In this document: piece by piece, positions 24,918 to 33,721 of the stretch
How the letters are laid out: each line of letters opens with the position of its first letter
Position numbering within the stretch: position 1 is the stretch's first letter
Origin: Syntrophales bacterium
GTDB lineage: Bacteria; Desulfobacterota; Syntrophia; Syntrophales; UBA5619
NCBI GenBank assembly: GCA_023229765.1
Contig: JALNYO010000031.1
Coordinates: 1 to 45,713, forward strand
Direction of reading: 5' to 3'
DNA length: 45,713 nucleotides
Position numbers and translations under genes: made by a program
The notes under the pieces: model-generated
What the model was told of the DNA's origin: nothing
Databases searched by the model: none
What the model saw: the letters and a program-made list of their open reading frames with translations, nothing else

Positions 24918-25352
24918 TTACCCTTTGGGGCCGGTGGGCCTGACCTTGTTGAGATAAATCACGTTACCCGCCTGTTGCCCATAACCGGAGGGCTCCCCCT
25001 CTTGCAGAAGCAGTTGCTGGAAGACCTCTTTCGGGGAACGATATTCCAGGTACGACATCGGCGTTTCGTTCAGGTAAAACGAAACATCAAGGGGCGTCAG
25101 TTGTCCCTCTTCAAGGCGGAACTTGGACTGAAAAATGAGATCGTTCATGGAGCCCAGGATACGTCGATCGATGATCTTGGAAAAGAAGGTATCCCGGTCC
25201 TGCCACGGCAGGTCCTTCGCCACTCTCAGATGATTCCATTGCCCGGCCATGAATGCTTGCAGTCCGGTCCTGACCGACTGAATGAACTGCCGATCGGTCG
25301 TTATCCCCCGCCCAGGCATGATCAGGGAATACAGAGATTCGGTGTTGGTCAC
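24918..25352 (-). CDS. DUF6933-like protein, possibly 5'-truncated
   Basis: The 144-residue product contains TNTESLYSLIMPGRGITTDR and IIDRRILGSMNDLIFQSKFR; the RxLGSMNDL segment recalls DUF6933 proteins, whose function is unknown. Family members usually start with a CTQKLL-type segment. Here the frame opens only a few codons upstream (HTLLQRTQYILV) after a TAA, so the beginning may be lost, and the GTG 25352 start is weak. The C-terminus is LNKVRPTGPKG. It is divergent from fic, with a shared palindromic region. Confidence 0.5.
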   Translation of the reverse strand: MTNTESLYSLIMPGRGITTDRQFIQSVRTGLQAFMAGQWNHLRVAKDLPWQDRDTFFSKIIDRRILGSMNDLIFQSKFRLEEGQLTPLDVSFYLNETPMSYLEYRSPKEVFQQLLLQEGEPSGYGQQAGNVIYLNKVRPTGPKG

Positions 25353-25385
25353 CAGGATATATTGCGTGCGCTGGAGGAGGGTGTG

Positions 25386-25448
25386 TTATTCAATAATTAT
25401 TGAATAACAAGGACGGGTGTGGTACTCTGTTCAATAATTCTTGAATAA
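25386..25448 (+). promoter_or_regulatory. fic promoter between two related palindromes
   Basis: Positions 25386-25407 are a perfect 22-bp palindrome made of TTATTCAATAA and its complement. A second, closely related inverted repeat (TTCAATAATTCTTGAATAA) spans 25430-25448. Between them TTGAAT (25400-25405), 17 bp and TACTCT (25423-25428) form a plausible promoter for fic. The two palindromes are about 42 bp apart (four helical turns), suggesting cooperative autorepression by the winged-helix domain of Fic, or control of the divergent DUF6933 gene. Confidence 0.6.
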
Positions 25449-25461
25449 GCGGAGGGGAGAT

Positions 25462-26604
25462 ATGCAAAGAAGCGGTGGTTATGTGAAGCAAACGACCGGG
25501 TATCGGGCATTTATCCCAACGCCGCTACCCCCCAAACCTGCCGTGAAGATTGAGGGGGAACTTCAGAATCTGCTTTCCCGTGCCGACATGGCCCTTGCCC
25601 GGTTGGACGGTGTGGCGCAAATGCTCCCCAATGTTGATCTGTTTATCGCGATGTACGTCAAAAAAGAGGCCCTCTTGAGTTCGCAGATCGAGGGGACGCA
25701 GGCTTCCCTGGACGATCTGTTCGCCTATGAAAGCGGGGACAAACTTGAGAATCTGAACGATGTGACGGAGGTGGTGAATTACGTCAAGGCGATGAATTAC
25801 GGGCTTGACCGTCTTCAGAGCTTGCCGATGAGTCTTCGCCTCATCAAAGAGATCCACGCCATTCTCCTTGAGGGCGTTCGGGGCAGCGAAAGACTGCCCG
25901 GTGAATTCAAACGATCGCAGAACTGGATCGGCCCCCCCGGCTGCACCCTCAACGAGGCGTCTTATGTGCCTCCTCCTCCCCATGAAGCGCTTGAAGCCAT
26001 GGGGGCACTGGAGCACTATTTTCACGGCAAGGAGCGGTTGCCGATCCTTGCCGATTGCGCCCTTATTCACTACCAGTTTGAAACAATCCATCCCTTCCTC
26101 GACGGCAATGGCCGTATCGGGCGTCTGCTGATCACGTTCTACCTGTGCTGGAAGGGGGTTTTACACAAGCCGCTCCTGTACCTGAGCTACTATTTCAAGA
26201 AAAATCGCCGGGAATACTACGATCGTCTGAACATGGTCAGGGAGACGGGCAATTATGAACAGTGGGTGGATTATTTCCTCAAAGGGGTTGTGGATATTGC
26301 CGGCGCCGCGATGGATACGGCCAGGCAGATCCTCGAACTCCAGACCAAGCATCGCCGTCTGTTGTGGGAGAAAAAGATTTCCTCTTCGCTTGCCGTCGGG
26401 ATTCTGGAGCAGTTATTCTATACGCCCACAGTTTCCATCGCCCGGATAGCCGAGCGGTTCAAAGTATCCTACCAGGCGGCGTCCACACTTGTGGCGCAGT
26501 TGGAAAAAGCCCAAATCCTCAGGGAAACCACAGGGCGGAAGCGTGACAAACGCTACGTTTACAGCGATTATCTGCATATCCTCGCCGATGGGACAAAGAG
26601 CTGA
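25462..26604 (+). CDS. fic: Fic-family AMPylase with C-terminal winged helix
   Basis: The 380-residue protein starts at ATG 25462 behind GGAGGGGAG. The Fic core has the catalytic motif HPFLDGNGRIGRLL (about residues 210-223), with His as the base. The N-terminal SSQIEGTQ (about residues 75-82) is the inhibitory S/TxxxE(G/N) motif, so the enzyme is autoinhibited (class II arrangement). The C-terminal ~70 residues form a winged helix (VSIARIAERFKVSYQAASTL, VAQLEKAQILRETTGRKRDK). Fic proteins transfer AMP from ATP to hydroxyl groups of target proteins. The target is unknown; it is flanked by toxin-antitoxin debris. Confidence 0.93.
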   Translation: MQRSGGYVKQTTGYRAFIPTPLPPKPAVKIEGELQNLLSRADMALARLDGVAQMLPNVDLFIAMYVKKEALLSSQIEGTQASLDDLFAYESGDKLENLNDVTEVVNYVKAMNYGLDRLQSLPMSLRLIKEIHAILLEGVRGSERLPGEFKRSQNWIGPPGCTLNEASYVPPPPHEALEAMGALEHYFHGKERLPILADCALIHYQFETIHPFLDGNGRIGRLLITFYLCWKGVLHKPLLYLSYYFKKNRREYYDRLNMVRETGNYEQWVDYFLKGVVDIAGAAMDTARQILELQTKHRRLLWEKKISSSLAVGILEQLFYTPTVSIARIAERFKVSYQAASTLVAQLEKAQILRETTGRKRDKRYVYSDYLHILADGTKS

Positions 26605-26620
26605 GAGCCGCGCCTCTTGC

Positions 26621-26712
26621 TTGACATTATGAGAGTGAACTCGATAATTGATGGGCTGCCGGCCAGGTAAAATGGTGGGATTAATCGCCAATCGGGAAAT
26701 CCCTTTTGTTTT
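26621..26712 (+). other. Promoter-like sequence closely followed by terminator-like hairpin (candidate short RNA)
   Basis: TTGACA (26621-26626), 16 bp, GATAAT (26643-26648) is a good sigma-70 match. About 30 bp on, GGGATT (26677-26682) pairs with AATCCC (26698-26703), followed by TTTTGTTTTT. The hairpin may simply be the fic terminator; together with the promoter it could make an RNA of ~55 nt. Confidence 0.35.
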
Positions 26713-26761
26713 TAATCGGCTATTTCCAAAGAATGGTTCCCAACGACAGCATGAGAAATAA

Positions 26762-26777
26762 TAGGGATCTGTCCCTA
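26762..26777 (-). terminator. Possible terminator of tRNA-Gln
   Basis: On the minus strand TAGGGA-CAGA-TCCCTA is followed by TTATTT, five bases beyond the encoded CCA end of the tRNA. The U-tract is interrupted. Confidence 0.45.
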
Positions 26778-26781
26778 ATTA

Positions 26782-26855
26782 TGGCTGGGAGACGTGGATT
26801 CGAACCACGATTCACGGAGTCAGAGTCCGTTGTCCTACCATTGAACGATCCCCCA
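26782..26855 (-). tRNA. tRNA-Gln (anticodon CTG), CCA encoded
   Basis: Read on the minus strand, a 7-bp acceptor stem (TGGGGGA with TCTCCCA, one G-U pair) encloses a D arm with AATGGTAGGA, an anticodon arm ACGGA-CTCTGAC-TCCGT, and a T arm CGTGG-TTCGAAT-CCACG. The anticodon at loop positions 34-36 is CTG, reading CAG, so glutamine. The 3' GCCA is encoded. The 74-nt length is normal. It is the only tRNA seen in the window; GlnRS is also encoded here, so direct glutaminylation is used. Confidence 0.93.
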
Positions 26856-27067
26856 CTGAACAGGGCTCGCCATTTACCATAGGAAAGAAGGATTATCAAT
26901 AGAAAAGTTGTTTCCAGAAAAATATGGACAAGATCAAACAGTTTCATATAGAAGGTCAAACGACGCGGTGAAAATCCGTTCAGACGCTTCTTTATTGTTG
27001 GGGATGCTCGTGTCGAAACACGGATCATTTTTATTGAGACGAATATATTCATGAAGAAAGGGAATAA

Positions 27068-27481
27068 ATGTCAACGATAACCGAAAAATCTGATCTGGAA
27101 GGGCTGACCCTGCTGGGAGGGGACAAAAAACCCGTCCGGAAATTAGAGACGTTTCCCAATCACAACCAGGGGCGCGATTATCTGATTACAATGCGTTCAG
27201 ACGAATTCACCTGCCTGTGCCCGGCAACCGGGCAGCCGGACTTTGCGGATCTGACGATTCAATACATCCCCGACCAAAAAATACTGGAGTCAAAGTCGTT
27301 GAAGCTATACCTGTGGTCTTTTCGCGATCAGGGGGTATTTCATGAACACGTGGCCAATGCGATACTCGACGATCTGATCGAAGTCCTTTCGCCTCGCTGG
27401 TGCAAGATAACGGCAGAGTTCGCGGTGCGGGGAGGGGTATCGATCAAGGTGGAGGCGGAGCACGGCGCAAAACGCACCTGA
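27068..27481 (+). CDS. queF: NADPH-dependent 7-cyano-7-deazaguanine reductase
   Basis: The 137-residue protein is the short (unimodular) QueF form, reducing preQ0 to preQ1 in queuosine synthesis. It shows the catalytic Cys in EFTCLCPATGQPDFADL (about residues 38-54), the NADPH-binding ESKSLKLYLWSFRD motif (about 74-87) and HEHVANAILDDL with the conserved His-Glu. No other queuosine gene is adjacent and no preQ1 riboswitch is recognised upstream. It is convergent with the acyl-CoA ligase gene. Confidence 0.95.
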   Translation: MSTITEKSDLEGLTLLGGDKKPVRKLETFPNHNQGRDYLITMRSDEFTCLCPATGQPDFADLTIQYIPDQKILESKSLKLYLWSFRDQGVFHEHVANAILDDLIEVLSPRWCKITAEFAVRGGVSIKVEAEHGAKRT

Positions 27482-27544
27482 ATTTCGTCGTTGCCCCTTG
27501 CCTCGAGACCTTTGAATTTTGTAATTTCGAGGAGCGTTAGCGAC

Positions 27545-27582
27545 GAGAAATCTTAATGCTCGTGCATAGTTAAAGATTTCTC
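27545..27582. repeat. Short inverted repeat between convergent genes
   Basis: GAGAAATCTT (27545-27554) and AAGATTTCTC (27573-27582) are exact inverted repeats with an 18-base loop. The position between queF and the minus-strand ligase gene would suit a bidirectional terminator, but there is no clean T-tract. Neighbouring AATTTCGAGGAGCGTTAGCG recalls common genomic repeat sequence. Confidence 0.4.
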
Positions 27583-27663
27583 CCTTCGGTCGAAACGACA
27601 ATATTGGCAGTTATTCAAAGTCTTGCCTCGTCTTCCGGCCTTTATCGCTCCCAGTTTCCCCGT

Positions 27664-29475
27664 TTATTCCGGTGGGTACATCGCTTCGATGAGCGGCCCG
27701 TATTTCTGATTGATGGCCATCCTCTTCATCTTCAACGTCGGGGTGAGTTCGCCAGTATTCTGAGACCACTCGGCTTCCAGCAGCGTGAATTTTCGGATCT
27801 GCTCAACCCGTGCGTAATCCTTCATCCGCTCTGCCAGTTCCTTTTCGTAGAGACTTTTGACCTCCGGTTTGCTGATCAATTCGGCGCGGTTCGCAAAGGC
27901 GATATTGTTTTCCCCTGCCCAGAGCTCCAGGGTCGCAAACGTTGGAACAATCAGCGCCGACAGGTACTTGCGGTTGTCGCCGATGACCACCGCCTGCTCG
28001 ATTAACGGAGAAGCCGCGAGTGCATTTTCAATGTTCTGCGGGGAGATGTTCTTGCCGCCCGAGGTGATGATGAGATCCTTGATCCGGCCGGTTATCTTGA
28101 GATACCCATCGGAGTCGATCGAACCGATATCGCCGGTGCGGAAAAACCCGTCGTCCGTGAAGGCGGCTTTCGTGGCGGCCTCGTTTTTGTAGTATCCCTT
28201 CATGACCTGGGGGCCCTTGATGATGATTTCCCCGTCCGCAGCGATCTTGATGATCGTGTCCTGCAACGCGGGGCCGACCGTTCCCGGTTTTATATGTTTT
28301 GGCATGTTTCCGTTGGTAACCGGGGCTGTCTCGGTGAGGCCGAATCCTTCCAGCACCTTGATCCCCATTCCCAGAAAGAATTCCGCGTCGGACACGGACA
28401 ATGGTCCGCCGCCGGAAACGGCCGCTTCGAGCCGGTCCATTCCCAGGGCAACGCGAAGCTTGCTGAAGATGATCTTGTCGGCAATGTTGTACTTGATGGC
28501 AAACAGGCCGGTGCGGGGCTTGTTTTCGCAGACATAAGGCAGATTCTCTTTGGCGATGCCCATTGCCCAGTTGAAGAGGGCTTTCTTGATGGGGGAGGCG
28601 GAAGCTACCTTTGCGACTATTCCGGAGTGCACCTTTTCGTAAATGCGCGGCACGCTGACCAGGAACGTGGGCCTGATTTCCTGAAAGTTTTCCAGCAGTT
28701 TTTCCGTGCTTTCGGCGAAGGCGACCTTGTGCCCGCCGAGGAAAATCGGGCTATAGTAGCCGACGGTTCGCTCGAGGGAATGGGCGAGGGGTAGAAAAGA
28801 GAGAAAGGTGTGGCCGGGCCTCAAAAACTCGGGATCTACCGCCCGGAGCTGGTTTACATTGGCGACGAAATTGTGGTGGGTAAGCATGACGCCCTTGGGG
28901 GGGCCGGTCGTGCCGGAGGTATAGATGATCGTCGCCAGATCGTCGAAGCCGATGGGCGGTAGCCTTTTGTCAAAATCATCCTTTGCCGGGTAGCCCCTGC
29001 CTTCGCTATAGGCATCCTGCAGGGCGATGACGCCTTCGGGGAGGCTGGTTCCTTCCTCAAACAGGACAATCTCGTTCAGGGTCGGAAGCACTGGTTTGAC
29101 CTTGAGGATCTTTTCCGCCTGCTCTCTGGTTCCGACAAAGCAGAGCCGGGCGTCGGAATTTTCGATAATGTACCGCGCCTCTTCCGCCGAATTGGTTGCG
29201 TAGATCGGGACGTTTACGGCGCCGACGGAGATAATGGCAAGATCCGCCACCCACCACTCATAACGGTTTGGCGAGAACAGCGCTACCTTGTCCCCGGGCT
29301 GGATGCCCCGGTTAATCAGAAACAACCCCAGAGCGCGCACCAATTCGTTAAGCTTCTTCCAGGAGAGTTCTTCCCATTTGCCCTTGTTCTTCCAGAGAAT
29401 CAGGGTTTCGTCGCCGTATTGTTCAACGCGGTTCTGGAATACAGCGCCCATCGATGTTTCCTTGAACATTGTCAT
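27664..29475 (-). CDS. AMP-forming long-chain fatty acyl-CoA ligase
   Basis: The 603-residue ANL-superfamily enzyme activates a fatty acid with ATP and CoA. It has the P-loop-like YTSGTTGPPKGVMLTHHN (about residues 185-202), GFGLTETAPV (about 370-379), the YxxTGD equivalent FFRTGDIGSIDSDGYLKITG, and ITSGGKNISPQNIENAL with the conserved Lys/Asn. The starting Met at 29475 has GGAGG seven bases upstream; an earlier in-frame ATG at 29511 lacks a site. Class of long-chain ligases (FAA1/FadD15-like) by length and TxxG KNISPQNIE type; exact chain length is unknown. Confidence 0.93.
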   Translation of the reverse strand: MTMFKETSMGAVFQNRVEQYGDETLILWKNKGKWEELSWKKLNELVRALGLFLINRGIQPGDKVALFSPNRYEWWVADLAIISVGAVNVPIYATNSAEEARYIIENSDARLCFVGTREQAEKILKVKPVLPTLNEIVLFEEGTSLPEGVIALQDAYSEGRGYPAKDDFDKRLPPIGFDDLATIIYTSGTTGPPKGVMLTHHNFVANVNQLRAVDPEFLRPGHTFLSFLPLAHSLERTVGYYSPIFLGGHKVAFAESTEKLLENFQEIRPTFLVSVPRIYEKVHSGIVAKVASASPIKKALFNWAMGIAKENLPYVCENKPRTGLFAIKYNIADKIIFSKLRVALGMDRLEAAVSGGGPLSVSDAEFFLGMGIKVLEGFGLTETAPVTNGNMPKHIKPGTVGPALQDTIIKIAADGEIIIKGPQVMKGYYKNEAATKAAFTDDGFFRTGDIGSIDSDGYLKITGRIKDLIITSGGKNISPQNIENALAASPLIEQAVVIGDNRKYLSALIVPTFATLELWAGENNIAFANRAELISKPEVKSLYEKELAERMKDYARVEQIRKFTLLEAEWSQNTGELTPTLKMKRMAINQKYGPLIEAMYPPE

Positions 29476-29529
29476 TGGCTTTCCTCCATGAAAATTTAAA
29501 TGAATGGGCATTAAAACAAGGTCTTTGCT

Positions 29530-30375
29530 TTAATGATTTTTCCCCGACTGTTTTTTGCGAAACTGGTAAATCGCCATCCCGGTCAGGATCATCGCTATGC
29601 ACAGGATTTGTCCCATGCTGAACGGGCCATACACAAAACCGAGTTGACTATCCGGTTCGCGGAAAAACTCTATAAAGAAGCGAATGAAGCCGTATCCTGC
29701 TATGTAACAGGCAACGATCGCGCCGGTAAAAGAAAATTTCTTGCGGATCGCCCAGAGGATGACGAAAAGGACAATCCCCTCGAAAAACGCCTCATAGAGC
29801 TGCGATGGATGGCGCAGCAGATGTCGCGGGTCAAGGGGGAAAAGCATCCCCCAGGGGACATCCGTCGGTCTTCCGTATAATTCGCCATTGATGAAATTGC
29901 CGATTCGTCCGAACGTGTAGCCGAGGGGAATCGCCGAGGCGAAAAGATCGGCAAAACGCCAGAATTCGATACCCCTTTTCCAACAGAAGATTATGCCGGC
30001 CAGCAGAACGGCGATGGCACCGCCGTGGTAGGACATCCCGCTTATTCCAATAAAACGAATCCCGCCCTCGAATTGAAAGGGGAGGATTATCTCCAGGGGG
30101 TGCTGGAGGTAATAATCCAGATTGTAGAAAAGCACATAACCGAGGCGACCGCCGACAATCACCCCGAAGATCGCCCAGGTAAAGAAATCCTGAACCAGCT
30201 CGGCGGTATAGGGCAGGCCATCTACTTTGATCCGGCGCATTATCAGCAGATAAACGCTCAAAAAGGCGGCCAGATACATCAGGCTGTACCAGCGCAACTG
30301 AAAAGCCCCTATCTGAAAGAGCCAAGGGGTTATATGAGAGGGGAGATCCCTCCAGAGGGCGATCAGATTTTCCAC
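29530..30375 (-). CDS. lgt: Prolipoprotein diacylglyceryl transferase
   Basis: The 281-residue inner-membrane enzyme moves diacylglycerol from phosphatidylglycerol to the lipobox Cys of prolipoproteins. It carries the signature GRIGNFINGELYGRPTDVPW (about residues 155-174), the conserved SYHGG (His-containing, about 119-123) and about seven hydrophobic helices. The GTG start directly abuts the trxB stop, indicating co-transcription. Confidence 0.95.
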   Translation of the reverse strand: MENLIALWRDLPSHITPWLFQIGAFQLRWYSLMYLAAFLSVYLLIMRRIKVDGLPYTAELVQDFFTWAIFGVIVGGRLGYVLFYNLDYYLQHPLEIILPFQFEGGIRFIGISGMSYHGGAIAVLLAGIIFCWKRGIEFWRFADLFASAIPLGYTFGRIGNFINGELYGRPTDVPWGMLFPLDPRHLLRHPSQLYEAFFEGIVLFVILWAIRKKFSFTGAIVACYIAGYGFIRFFIEFFREPDSQLGFVYGPFSMGQILCIAMILTGMAIYQFRKKQSGKNH

Positions 30376-31329
30376 TTAGTAGGCCTCTCCCTTTAGATCT
30401 TCCACGTAAAGCTGGGCGGAGTAAGCGGCGTTCGCTCCATCCCCGCAGGCGGTCACCACCTGGCGGAGTTGTTTGGCGATGCAATCGCCGGCGGCGAACA
30501 GCCCCTGGGCCGATGTTTTCATGTTGGCGTCAACCTTGACATAACCGCGTTCGTCCAGATCAACCACTGCCCGCAGCATCTCCGTGTTGGGATTCAGACC
30601 GACAAAGATGAAGAGCCCGCTTACCGAAAGTCTCACATCCTCGTTCGTCTTCAGGTTATGCACCTTGACCCATTGCAGAAGATCGAGGCCGTCCACCTTA
30701 TCGACAACGGAATCCCAGAGAAATTCTATCTTGTCGTTGGCCAAAGCGCGCTGCTGCAGGATTGCCGTCGCGCGCAGGCGATTCCGGCGGTGAATAACCG
30801 TGACCTTTCGGGCAAACTTGGTAAGATAGATCGCCTCCTGGATCGCCGTATCCCCTCCACCGACAACGGCAACGTCCCTGTTTCTGAACAGAGGGGCGTC
30901 GCAGGTAGCGCAGAACGAAACGCCCCTGCCGATGAACCGCTCCTCGCCGGCCACGCCGAGGCGGCGCCAGTTTGCCCCCGCCGCAAAAATCACGGTAAGC
31001 GCCTTATAACTCTTGTCTCCCGCAACCACTTCCCATCCTTCCTTGCCGTCCAATGTAGTTTTTTTTATCTCCGCAACATCATCGGCCGCGGTTTCGAGAC
31101 CGAAACTCAACCCCTGCTTTTTAAAGTCTTCGATTAATTCAAGGCCATTAGCGCCGCCACGGCCGGGATAGTTTTCTATCGCGTCCGTCATCGTGATCTG
31201 GCTTGTCGTTGAGGCCCCCTCAAACAGGATTGCGCTGAGCGCCGCCCGCACCGCGTAAATCCCCGCGGTGAACCCGGCCGGCCCGCCCCCAACGATTGCA
31301 ACATCGTATTGCTTTTCGTTCGCGTTCAT
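30376..31329 (-). CDS. trxB: Thioredoxin reductase
   Basis: The 317-residue flavoprotein uses NADPH to reduce thioredoxin. It begins with the FAD-binding VAIVGGGPAGFTAGIYAVRA. The redox-active FCATCDAPLF (CxxC, about residues 142-151) is followed by the NADPH-binding VVGGGDTAIQEAIYL, and FAAGDCIAKQLRQVVTACGD completes the family pattern. It is first of a two-gene unit with lgt and divergent from the acyl-CoA synthetase gene. Confidence 0.95.
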   Translation of the reverse strand: MNANEKQYDVAIVGGGPAGFTAGIYAVRAALSAILFEGASTTSQITMTDAIENYPGRGGANGLELIEDFKKQGLSFGLETAADDVAEIKKTTLDGKEGWEVVAGDKSYKALTVIFAAGANWRRLGVAGEERFIGRGVSFCATCDAPLFRNRDVAVVGGGDTAIQEAIYLTKFARKVTVIHRRNRLRATAILQQRALANDKIEFLWDSVVDKVDGLDLLQWVKVHNLKTNEDVRLSVSGLFIFVGLNPNTEMLRAVVDLDERGYVKVDANMKTSAQGLFAAGDCIAKQLRQVVTACGDGANAAYSAQLYVEDLKGEAY

Positions 31330-31424
31330 TTTCCCTCCTTATATATCATTTGATTGATTCGCTTGAAATTTACGCCTGCTTACTAAACCTTAACCGCATA
31401 CTTTGTAAAGTCATTTTTTGTGAG

Positions 31425-31470
31425 CGAGCGCTCGTTTTTTCTTGACAGCCCCGATCTTATCCCCTATAGT
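31425..31470 (+). promoter_or_regulatory. Promoter of the ADP-forming synthetase with upstream palindrome
   Basis: TTGACA (31442-31447), exactly 17 bp, TATAGT (31465-31470) is a near-consensus sigma-70 promoter. Seven bases upstream of the -35 box is the perfect palindrome CGAGCGCTCG (31425-31434) within TGAGCGAGCGCTCGTTTT, resembling TetR-family operator cores. No TetR gene is adjacent. Confidence 0.65.
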
Positions 31471-31526
31471 CCTCCCCTGTCACGTTTGAAACTTGTGGCC
31501 ATTCATAAAAACACGGGAGAAACGTC

Positions 31527-33674
31527 ATGGCCGACAATCCATTGCATCTGCTTATGAACCCCAAATCCATCGCGGTCGCCGGCGCCAGCAATAATCCGGA
31601 AAAAATGGGAACGTTGCAGGCTCTTTCCATATTGAAAGATGGTTTTCCGGGACAATTTTATCCGGTTCATCCGACTGAGAAAACAGTCTTGGGTCACAAG
31701 GCGTACCCATCCGCGTCTGCTCTTCCGGAGGCGCCGGATCTGCTTCTTTTGATCGTTCCCACCGCATTGGTAATCCCCATGCTTGAAGATTTCGCGAAGC
31801 TTGGCACGAAGCGGGCGATCATCATCAGCGCGGGGTTCAAGGAAGTCGGCCCGGAAGGCAGGGCTCTGGAGGAACGCCTTCAGGAAATTGCGAAAACTTA
31901 CGGGCTTCGCTTTCTCGGTCCGAACTGCATGGGGATCGTCAACACGGCGCTTCCCTTAAACCTGACGATCGGCAAGATGGACAGAAGACCGGGGTCGCTC
32001 GGCATGGTTTCCCAGAGCGGCACCTACGTCACCCAGACGCTCTGGTATCTTCATGAACGGGGAATCCGCTTCAGCAAGGCAATCAGTTGCGGCAACGAGG
32101 CCAACATCGATATGGTTGACGCCCTTGAATACCTCGGCCAGGACGAGCAGACGAAGGCGATTATCATGTATATAGAAGGGATACGCGACGGCCGGCGTTT
32201 TATCGAAGCAGCGCAGAGAATTACTCCCCACAAACCAGTGCTTGCCCAGTACGTGGGAGGTTCCGCCTCCGGCGCCCGTGCGGGTCTGAGTCACACCGGT
32301 TCGCTGGCCGGGCCGGATTTTCTCTACGAAGGCATTTTTAAGCAGGCCGGGATCATTCGTTGCGATTCCATTGAAGAACTCTACACCCACGGCTGGACGC
32401 ACGCGACCCAACCGCCGCTGCGCGGTCGCCGGCTTGCGGTTGTTACCAATTCCGGAGGACCGGGCACTGCGATCTCCCACAACGCCGATCAGGGAGGAAT
32501 GATCGTCCCCCGTTTTTCCGACGGGTTGCAGGCAAAAATCAGGGAGTTGATTCCTCCCCATGGTTCCAGCGCCAATCCGGTTGATCTGACCTACCACCGG
32601 GAGATGAAGGTTCTGACCACTGTAATTCCGGAAATGATTATGGAAAGCGGCGAGATTGACGGTCTTGTCCTGCACGGAGCAGTGGGCTCCGGTTTTATAA
32701 AAATGGTTTACGACCACATGAAGGAGATGACGGGAGGAATGACGGAAGATGAGGCTTCCCGGCAGATGTCTCACGATATGACCGAGGCTCTGGCGCTCCC
32801 CTGGAAACATAACCTGCCGATGACGGTCAGCTCCTTTTTCGGTCGTGGCGATGACAATACGTCCAGATACATGGATGGCGATATCCCTGTTTTTGATTCT
32901 CCGGAGAAGGCGGCGCGGGGGATGGCCTCGCTGCTTTGCCGCCTGCGGATACGGGAGAGAAAGCCGATAGTGAAGCCGGTCCTGCCGGAAGTTGCCGCGG
33001 AGGGGGTGAGAATAATAAAAACCGCCCTTGCCGCCGGGCAGCGGGCCCTCGACGAGCATCAGTCTAAAAGACTCCTTGCCGCGTACGGCGTTCCCGTCAC
33101 GCGGGAGCAATTAGCCGATTCTGAGGCAGAGGCCATAAAAGCGGCGGAGGAAATAGGGTTTCCACTTGCCATCAAGGCGTGTTCCCCGGAGATCATGCAC
33201 AAATCCGGCAAAGGCTTGATTGAACTGAACATTCAGACAAAGGAGGCCCTGCTGAGGGCTTTTTGTGCGGTGCGAACCGCCGCCGGTGGAGATATCCCGA
33301 TTTTAATCCAGCAAATGGTCGCCGGGAGCCGCGAGTTTGTCGCGGGCATGACGAGATTCCCTGGTTTTGGCCCCTGCGTGCTGTTCGGTCTGGGGGGGAT
33401 ATTTACCGAGGCGCTGCAAGACACCACCTTCCGCGCGGCGCCGTTCGGCATTATCGAGGCGGCGGAGATGCTCGAAGATATCAAGGCCAAAGCGCTGCTC
33501 GGCGAAATTCGCGGGATGCCGGCGGCAGACGCTCCCGCGCTTGCGGCCATTCTGCAAACGGTGGGAAATATCGCCGTTCTCCATCCGGAGATCGCCGAGA
33601 TAGACCTCAATCCGCTTATTTTGGCAGGGGCTGATCCGCTTGTCGCCGACGTGCTTTTTGTCCTGGCAAGCTGA
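31527..33674 (+). CDS. ADP-forming acetate/acyl-CoA synthetase (fused alpha-beta)
   Basis: The 715-residue NDP-forming acyl-CoA synthetase interconverts acyl-CoA, ADP and phosphate with acid, CoA and ATP. Order: CoA-binding domain (KSIAVAGASNNPEKMG near residue 13; FLGPNCMGIVNT near 131), ligase-CoA domain with the phospho-His in ARAGLSHTGSLAGPDF (about 251-266), then an ATP-grasp domain after residue ~490 (LLAAYGVPVTREQ, LAIKACSPEIMHKS, FGLGGIFTEALQDTTFRAAP, EIDLNPLIL). It can make ATP at substrate level from acyl-CoA, fitting a syntrophic or fermenting life. The acyl group is not determined. Confidence 0.94.
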   Translation: MADNPLHLLMNPKSIAVAGASNNPEKMGTLQALSILKDGFPGQFYPVHPTEKTVLGHKAYPSASALPEAPDLLLLIVPTALVIPMLEDFAKLGTKRAIIISAGFKEVGPEGRALEERLQEIAKTYGLRFLGPNCMGIVNTALPLNLTIGKMDRRPGSLGMVSQSGTYVTQTLWYLHERGIRFSKAISCGNEANIDMVDALEYLGQDEQTKAIIMYIEGIRDGRRFIEAAQRITPHKPVLAQYVGGSASGARAGLSHTGSLAGPDFLYEGIFKQAGIIRCDSIEELYTHGWTHATQPPLRGRRLAVVTNSGGPGTAISHNADQGGMIVPRFSDGLQAKIRELIPPHGSSANPVDLTYHREMKVLTTVIPEMIMESGEIDGLVLHGAVGSGFIKMVYDHMKEMTGGMTEDEASRQMSHDMTEALALPWKHNLPMTVSSFFGRGDDNTSRYMDGDIPVFDSPEKAARGMASLLCRLRIRERKPIVKPVLPEVAAEGVRIIKTALAAGQRALDEHQSKRLLAAYGVPVTREQLADSEAEAIKAAEEIGFPLAIKACSPEIMHKSGKGLIELNIQTKEALLRAFCAVRTAAGGDIPILIQQMVAGSREFVAGMTRFPGFGPCVLFGLGGIFTEALQDTTFRAAPFGIIEAAEMLEDIKAKALLGEIRGMPAADAPALAAILQTVGNIAVLHPEIAEIDLNPLILAGADPLVADVLFVLAS

Positions 33675-33721
33675 TCCTGCGACTGGTTCTGCAATCCGAT
33701 CAGTGGTGAAAGGAAATAAAT

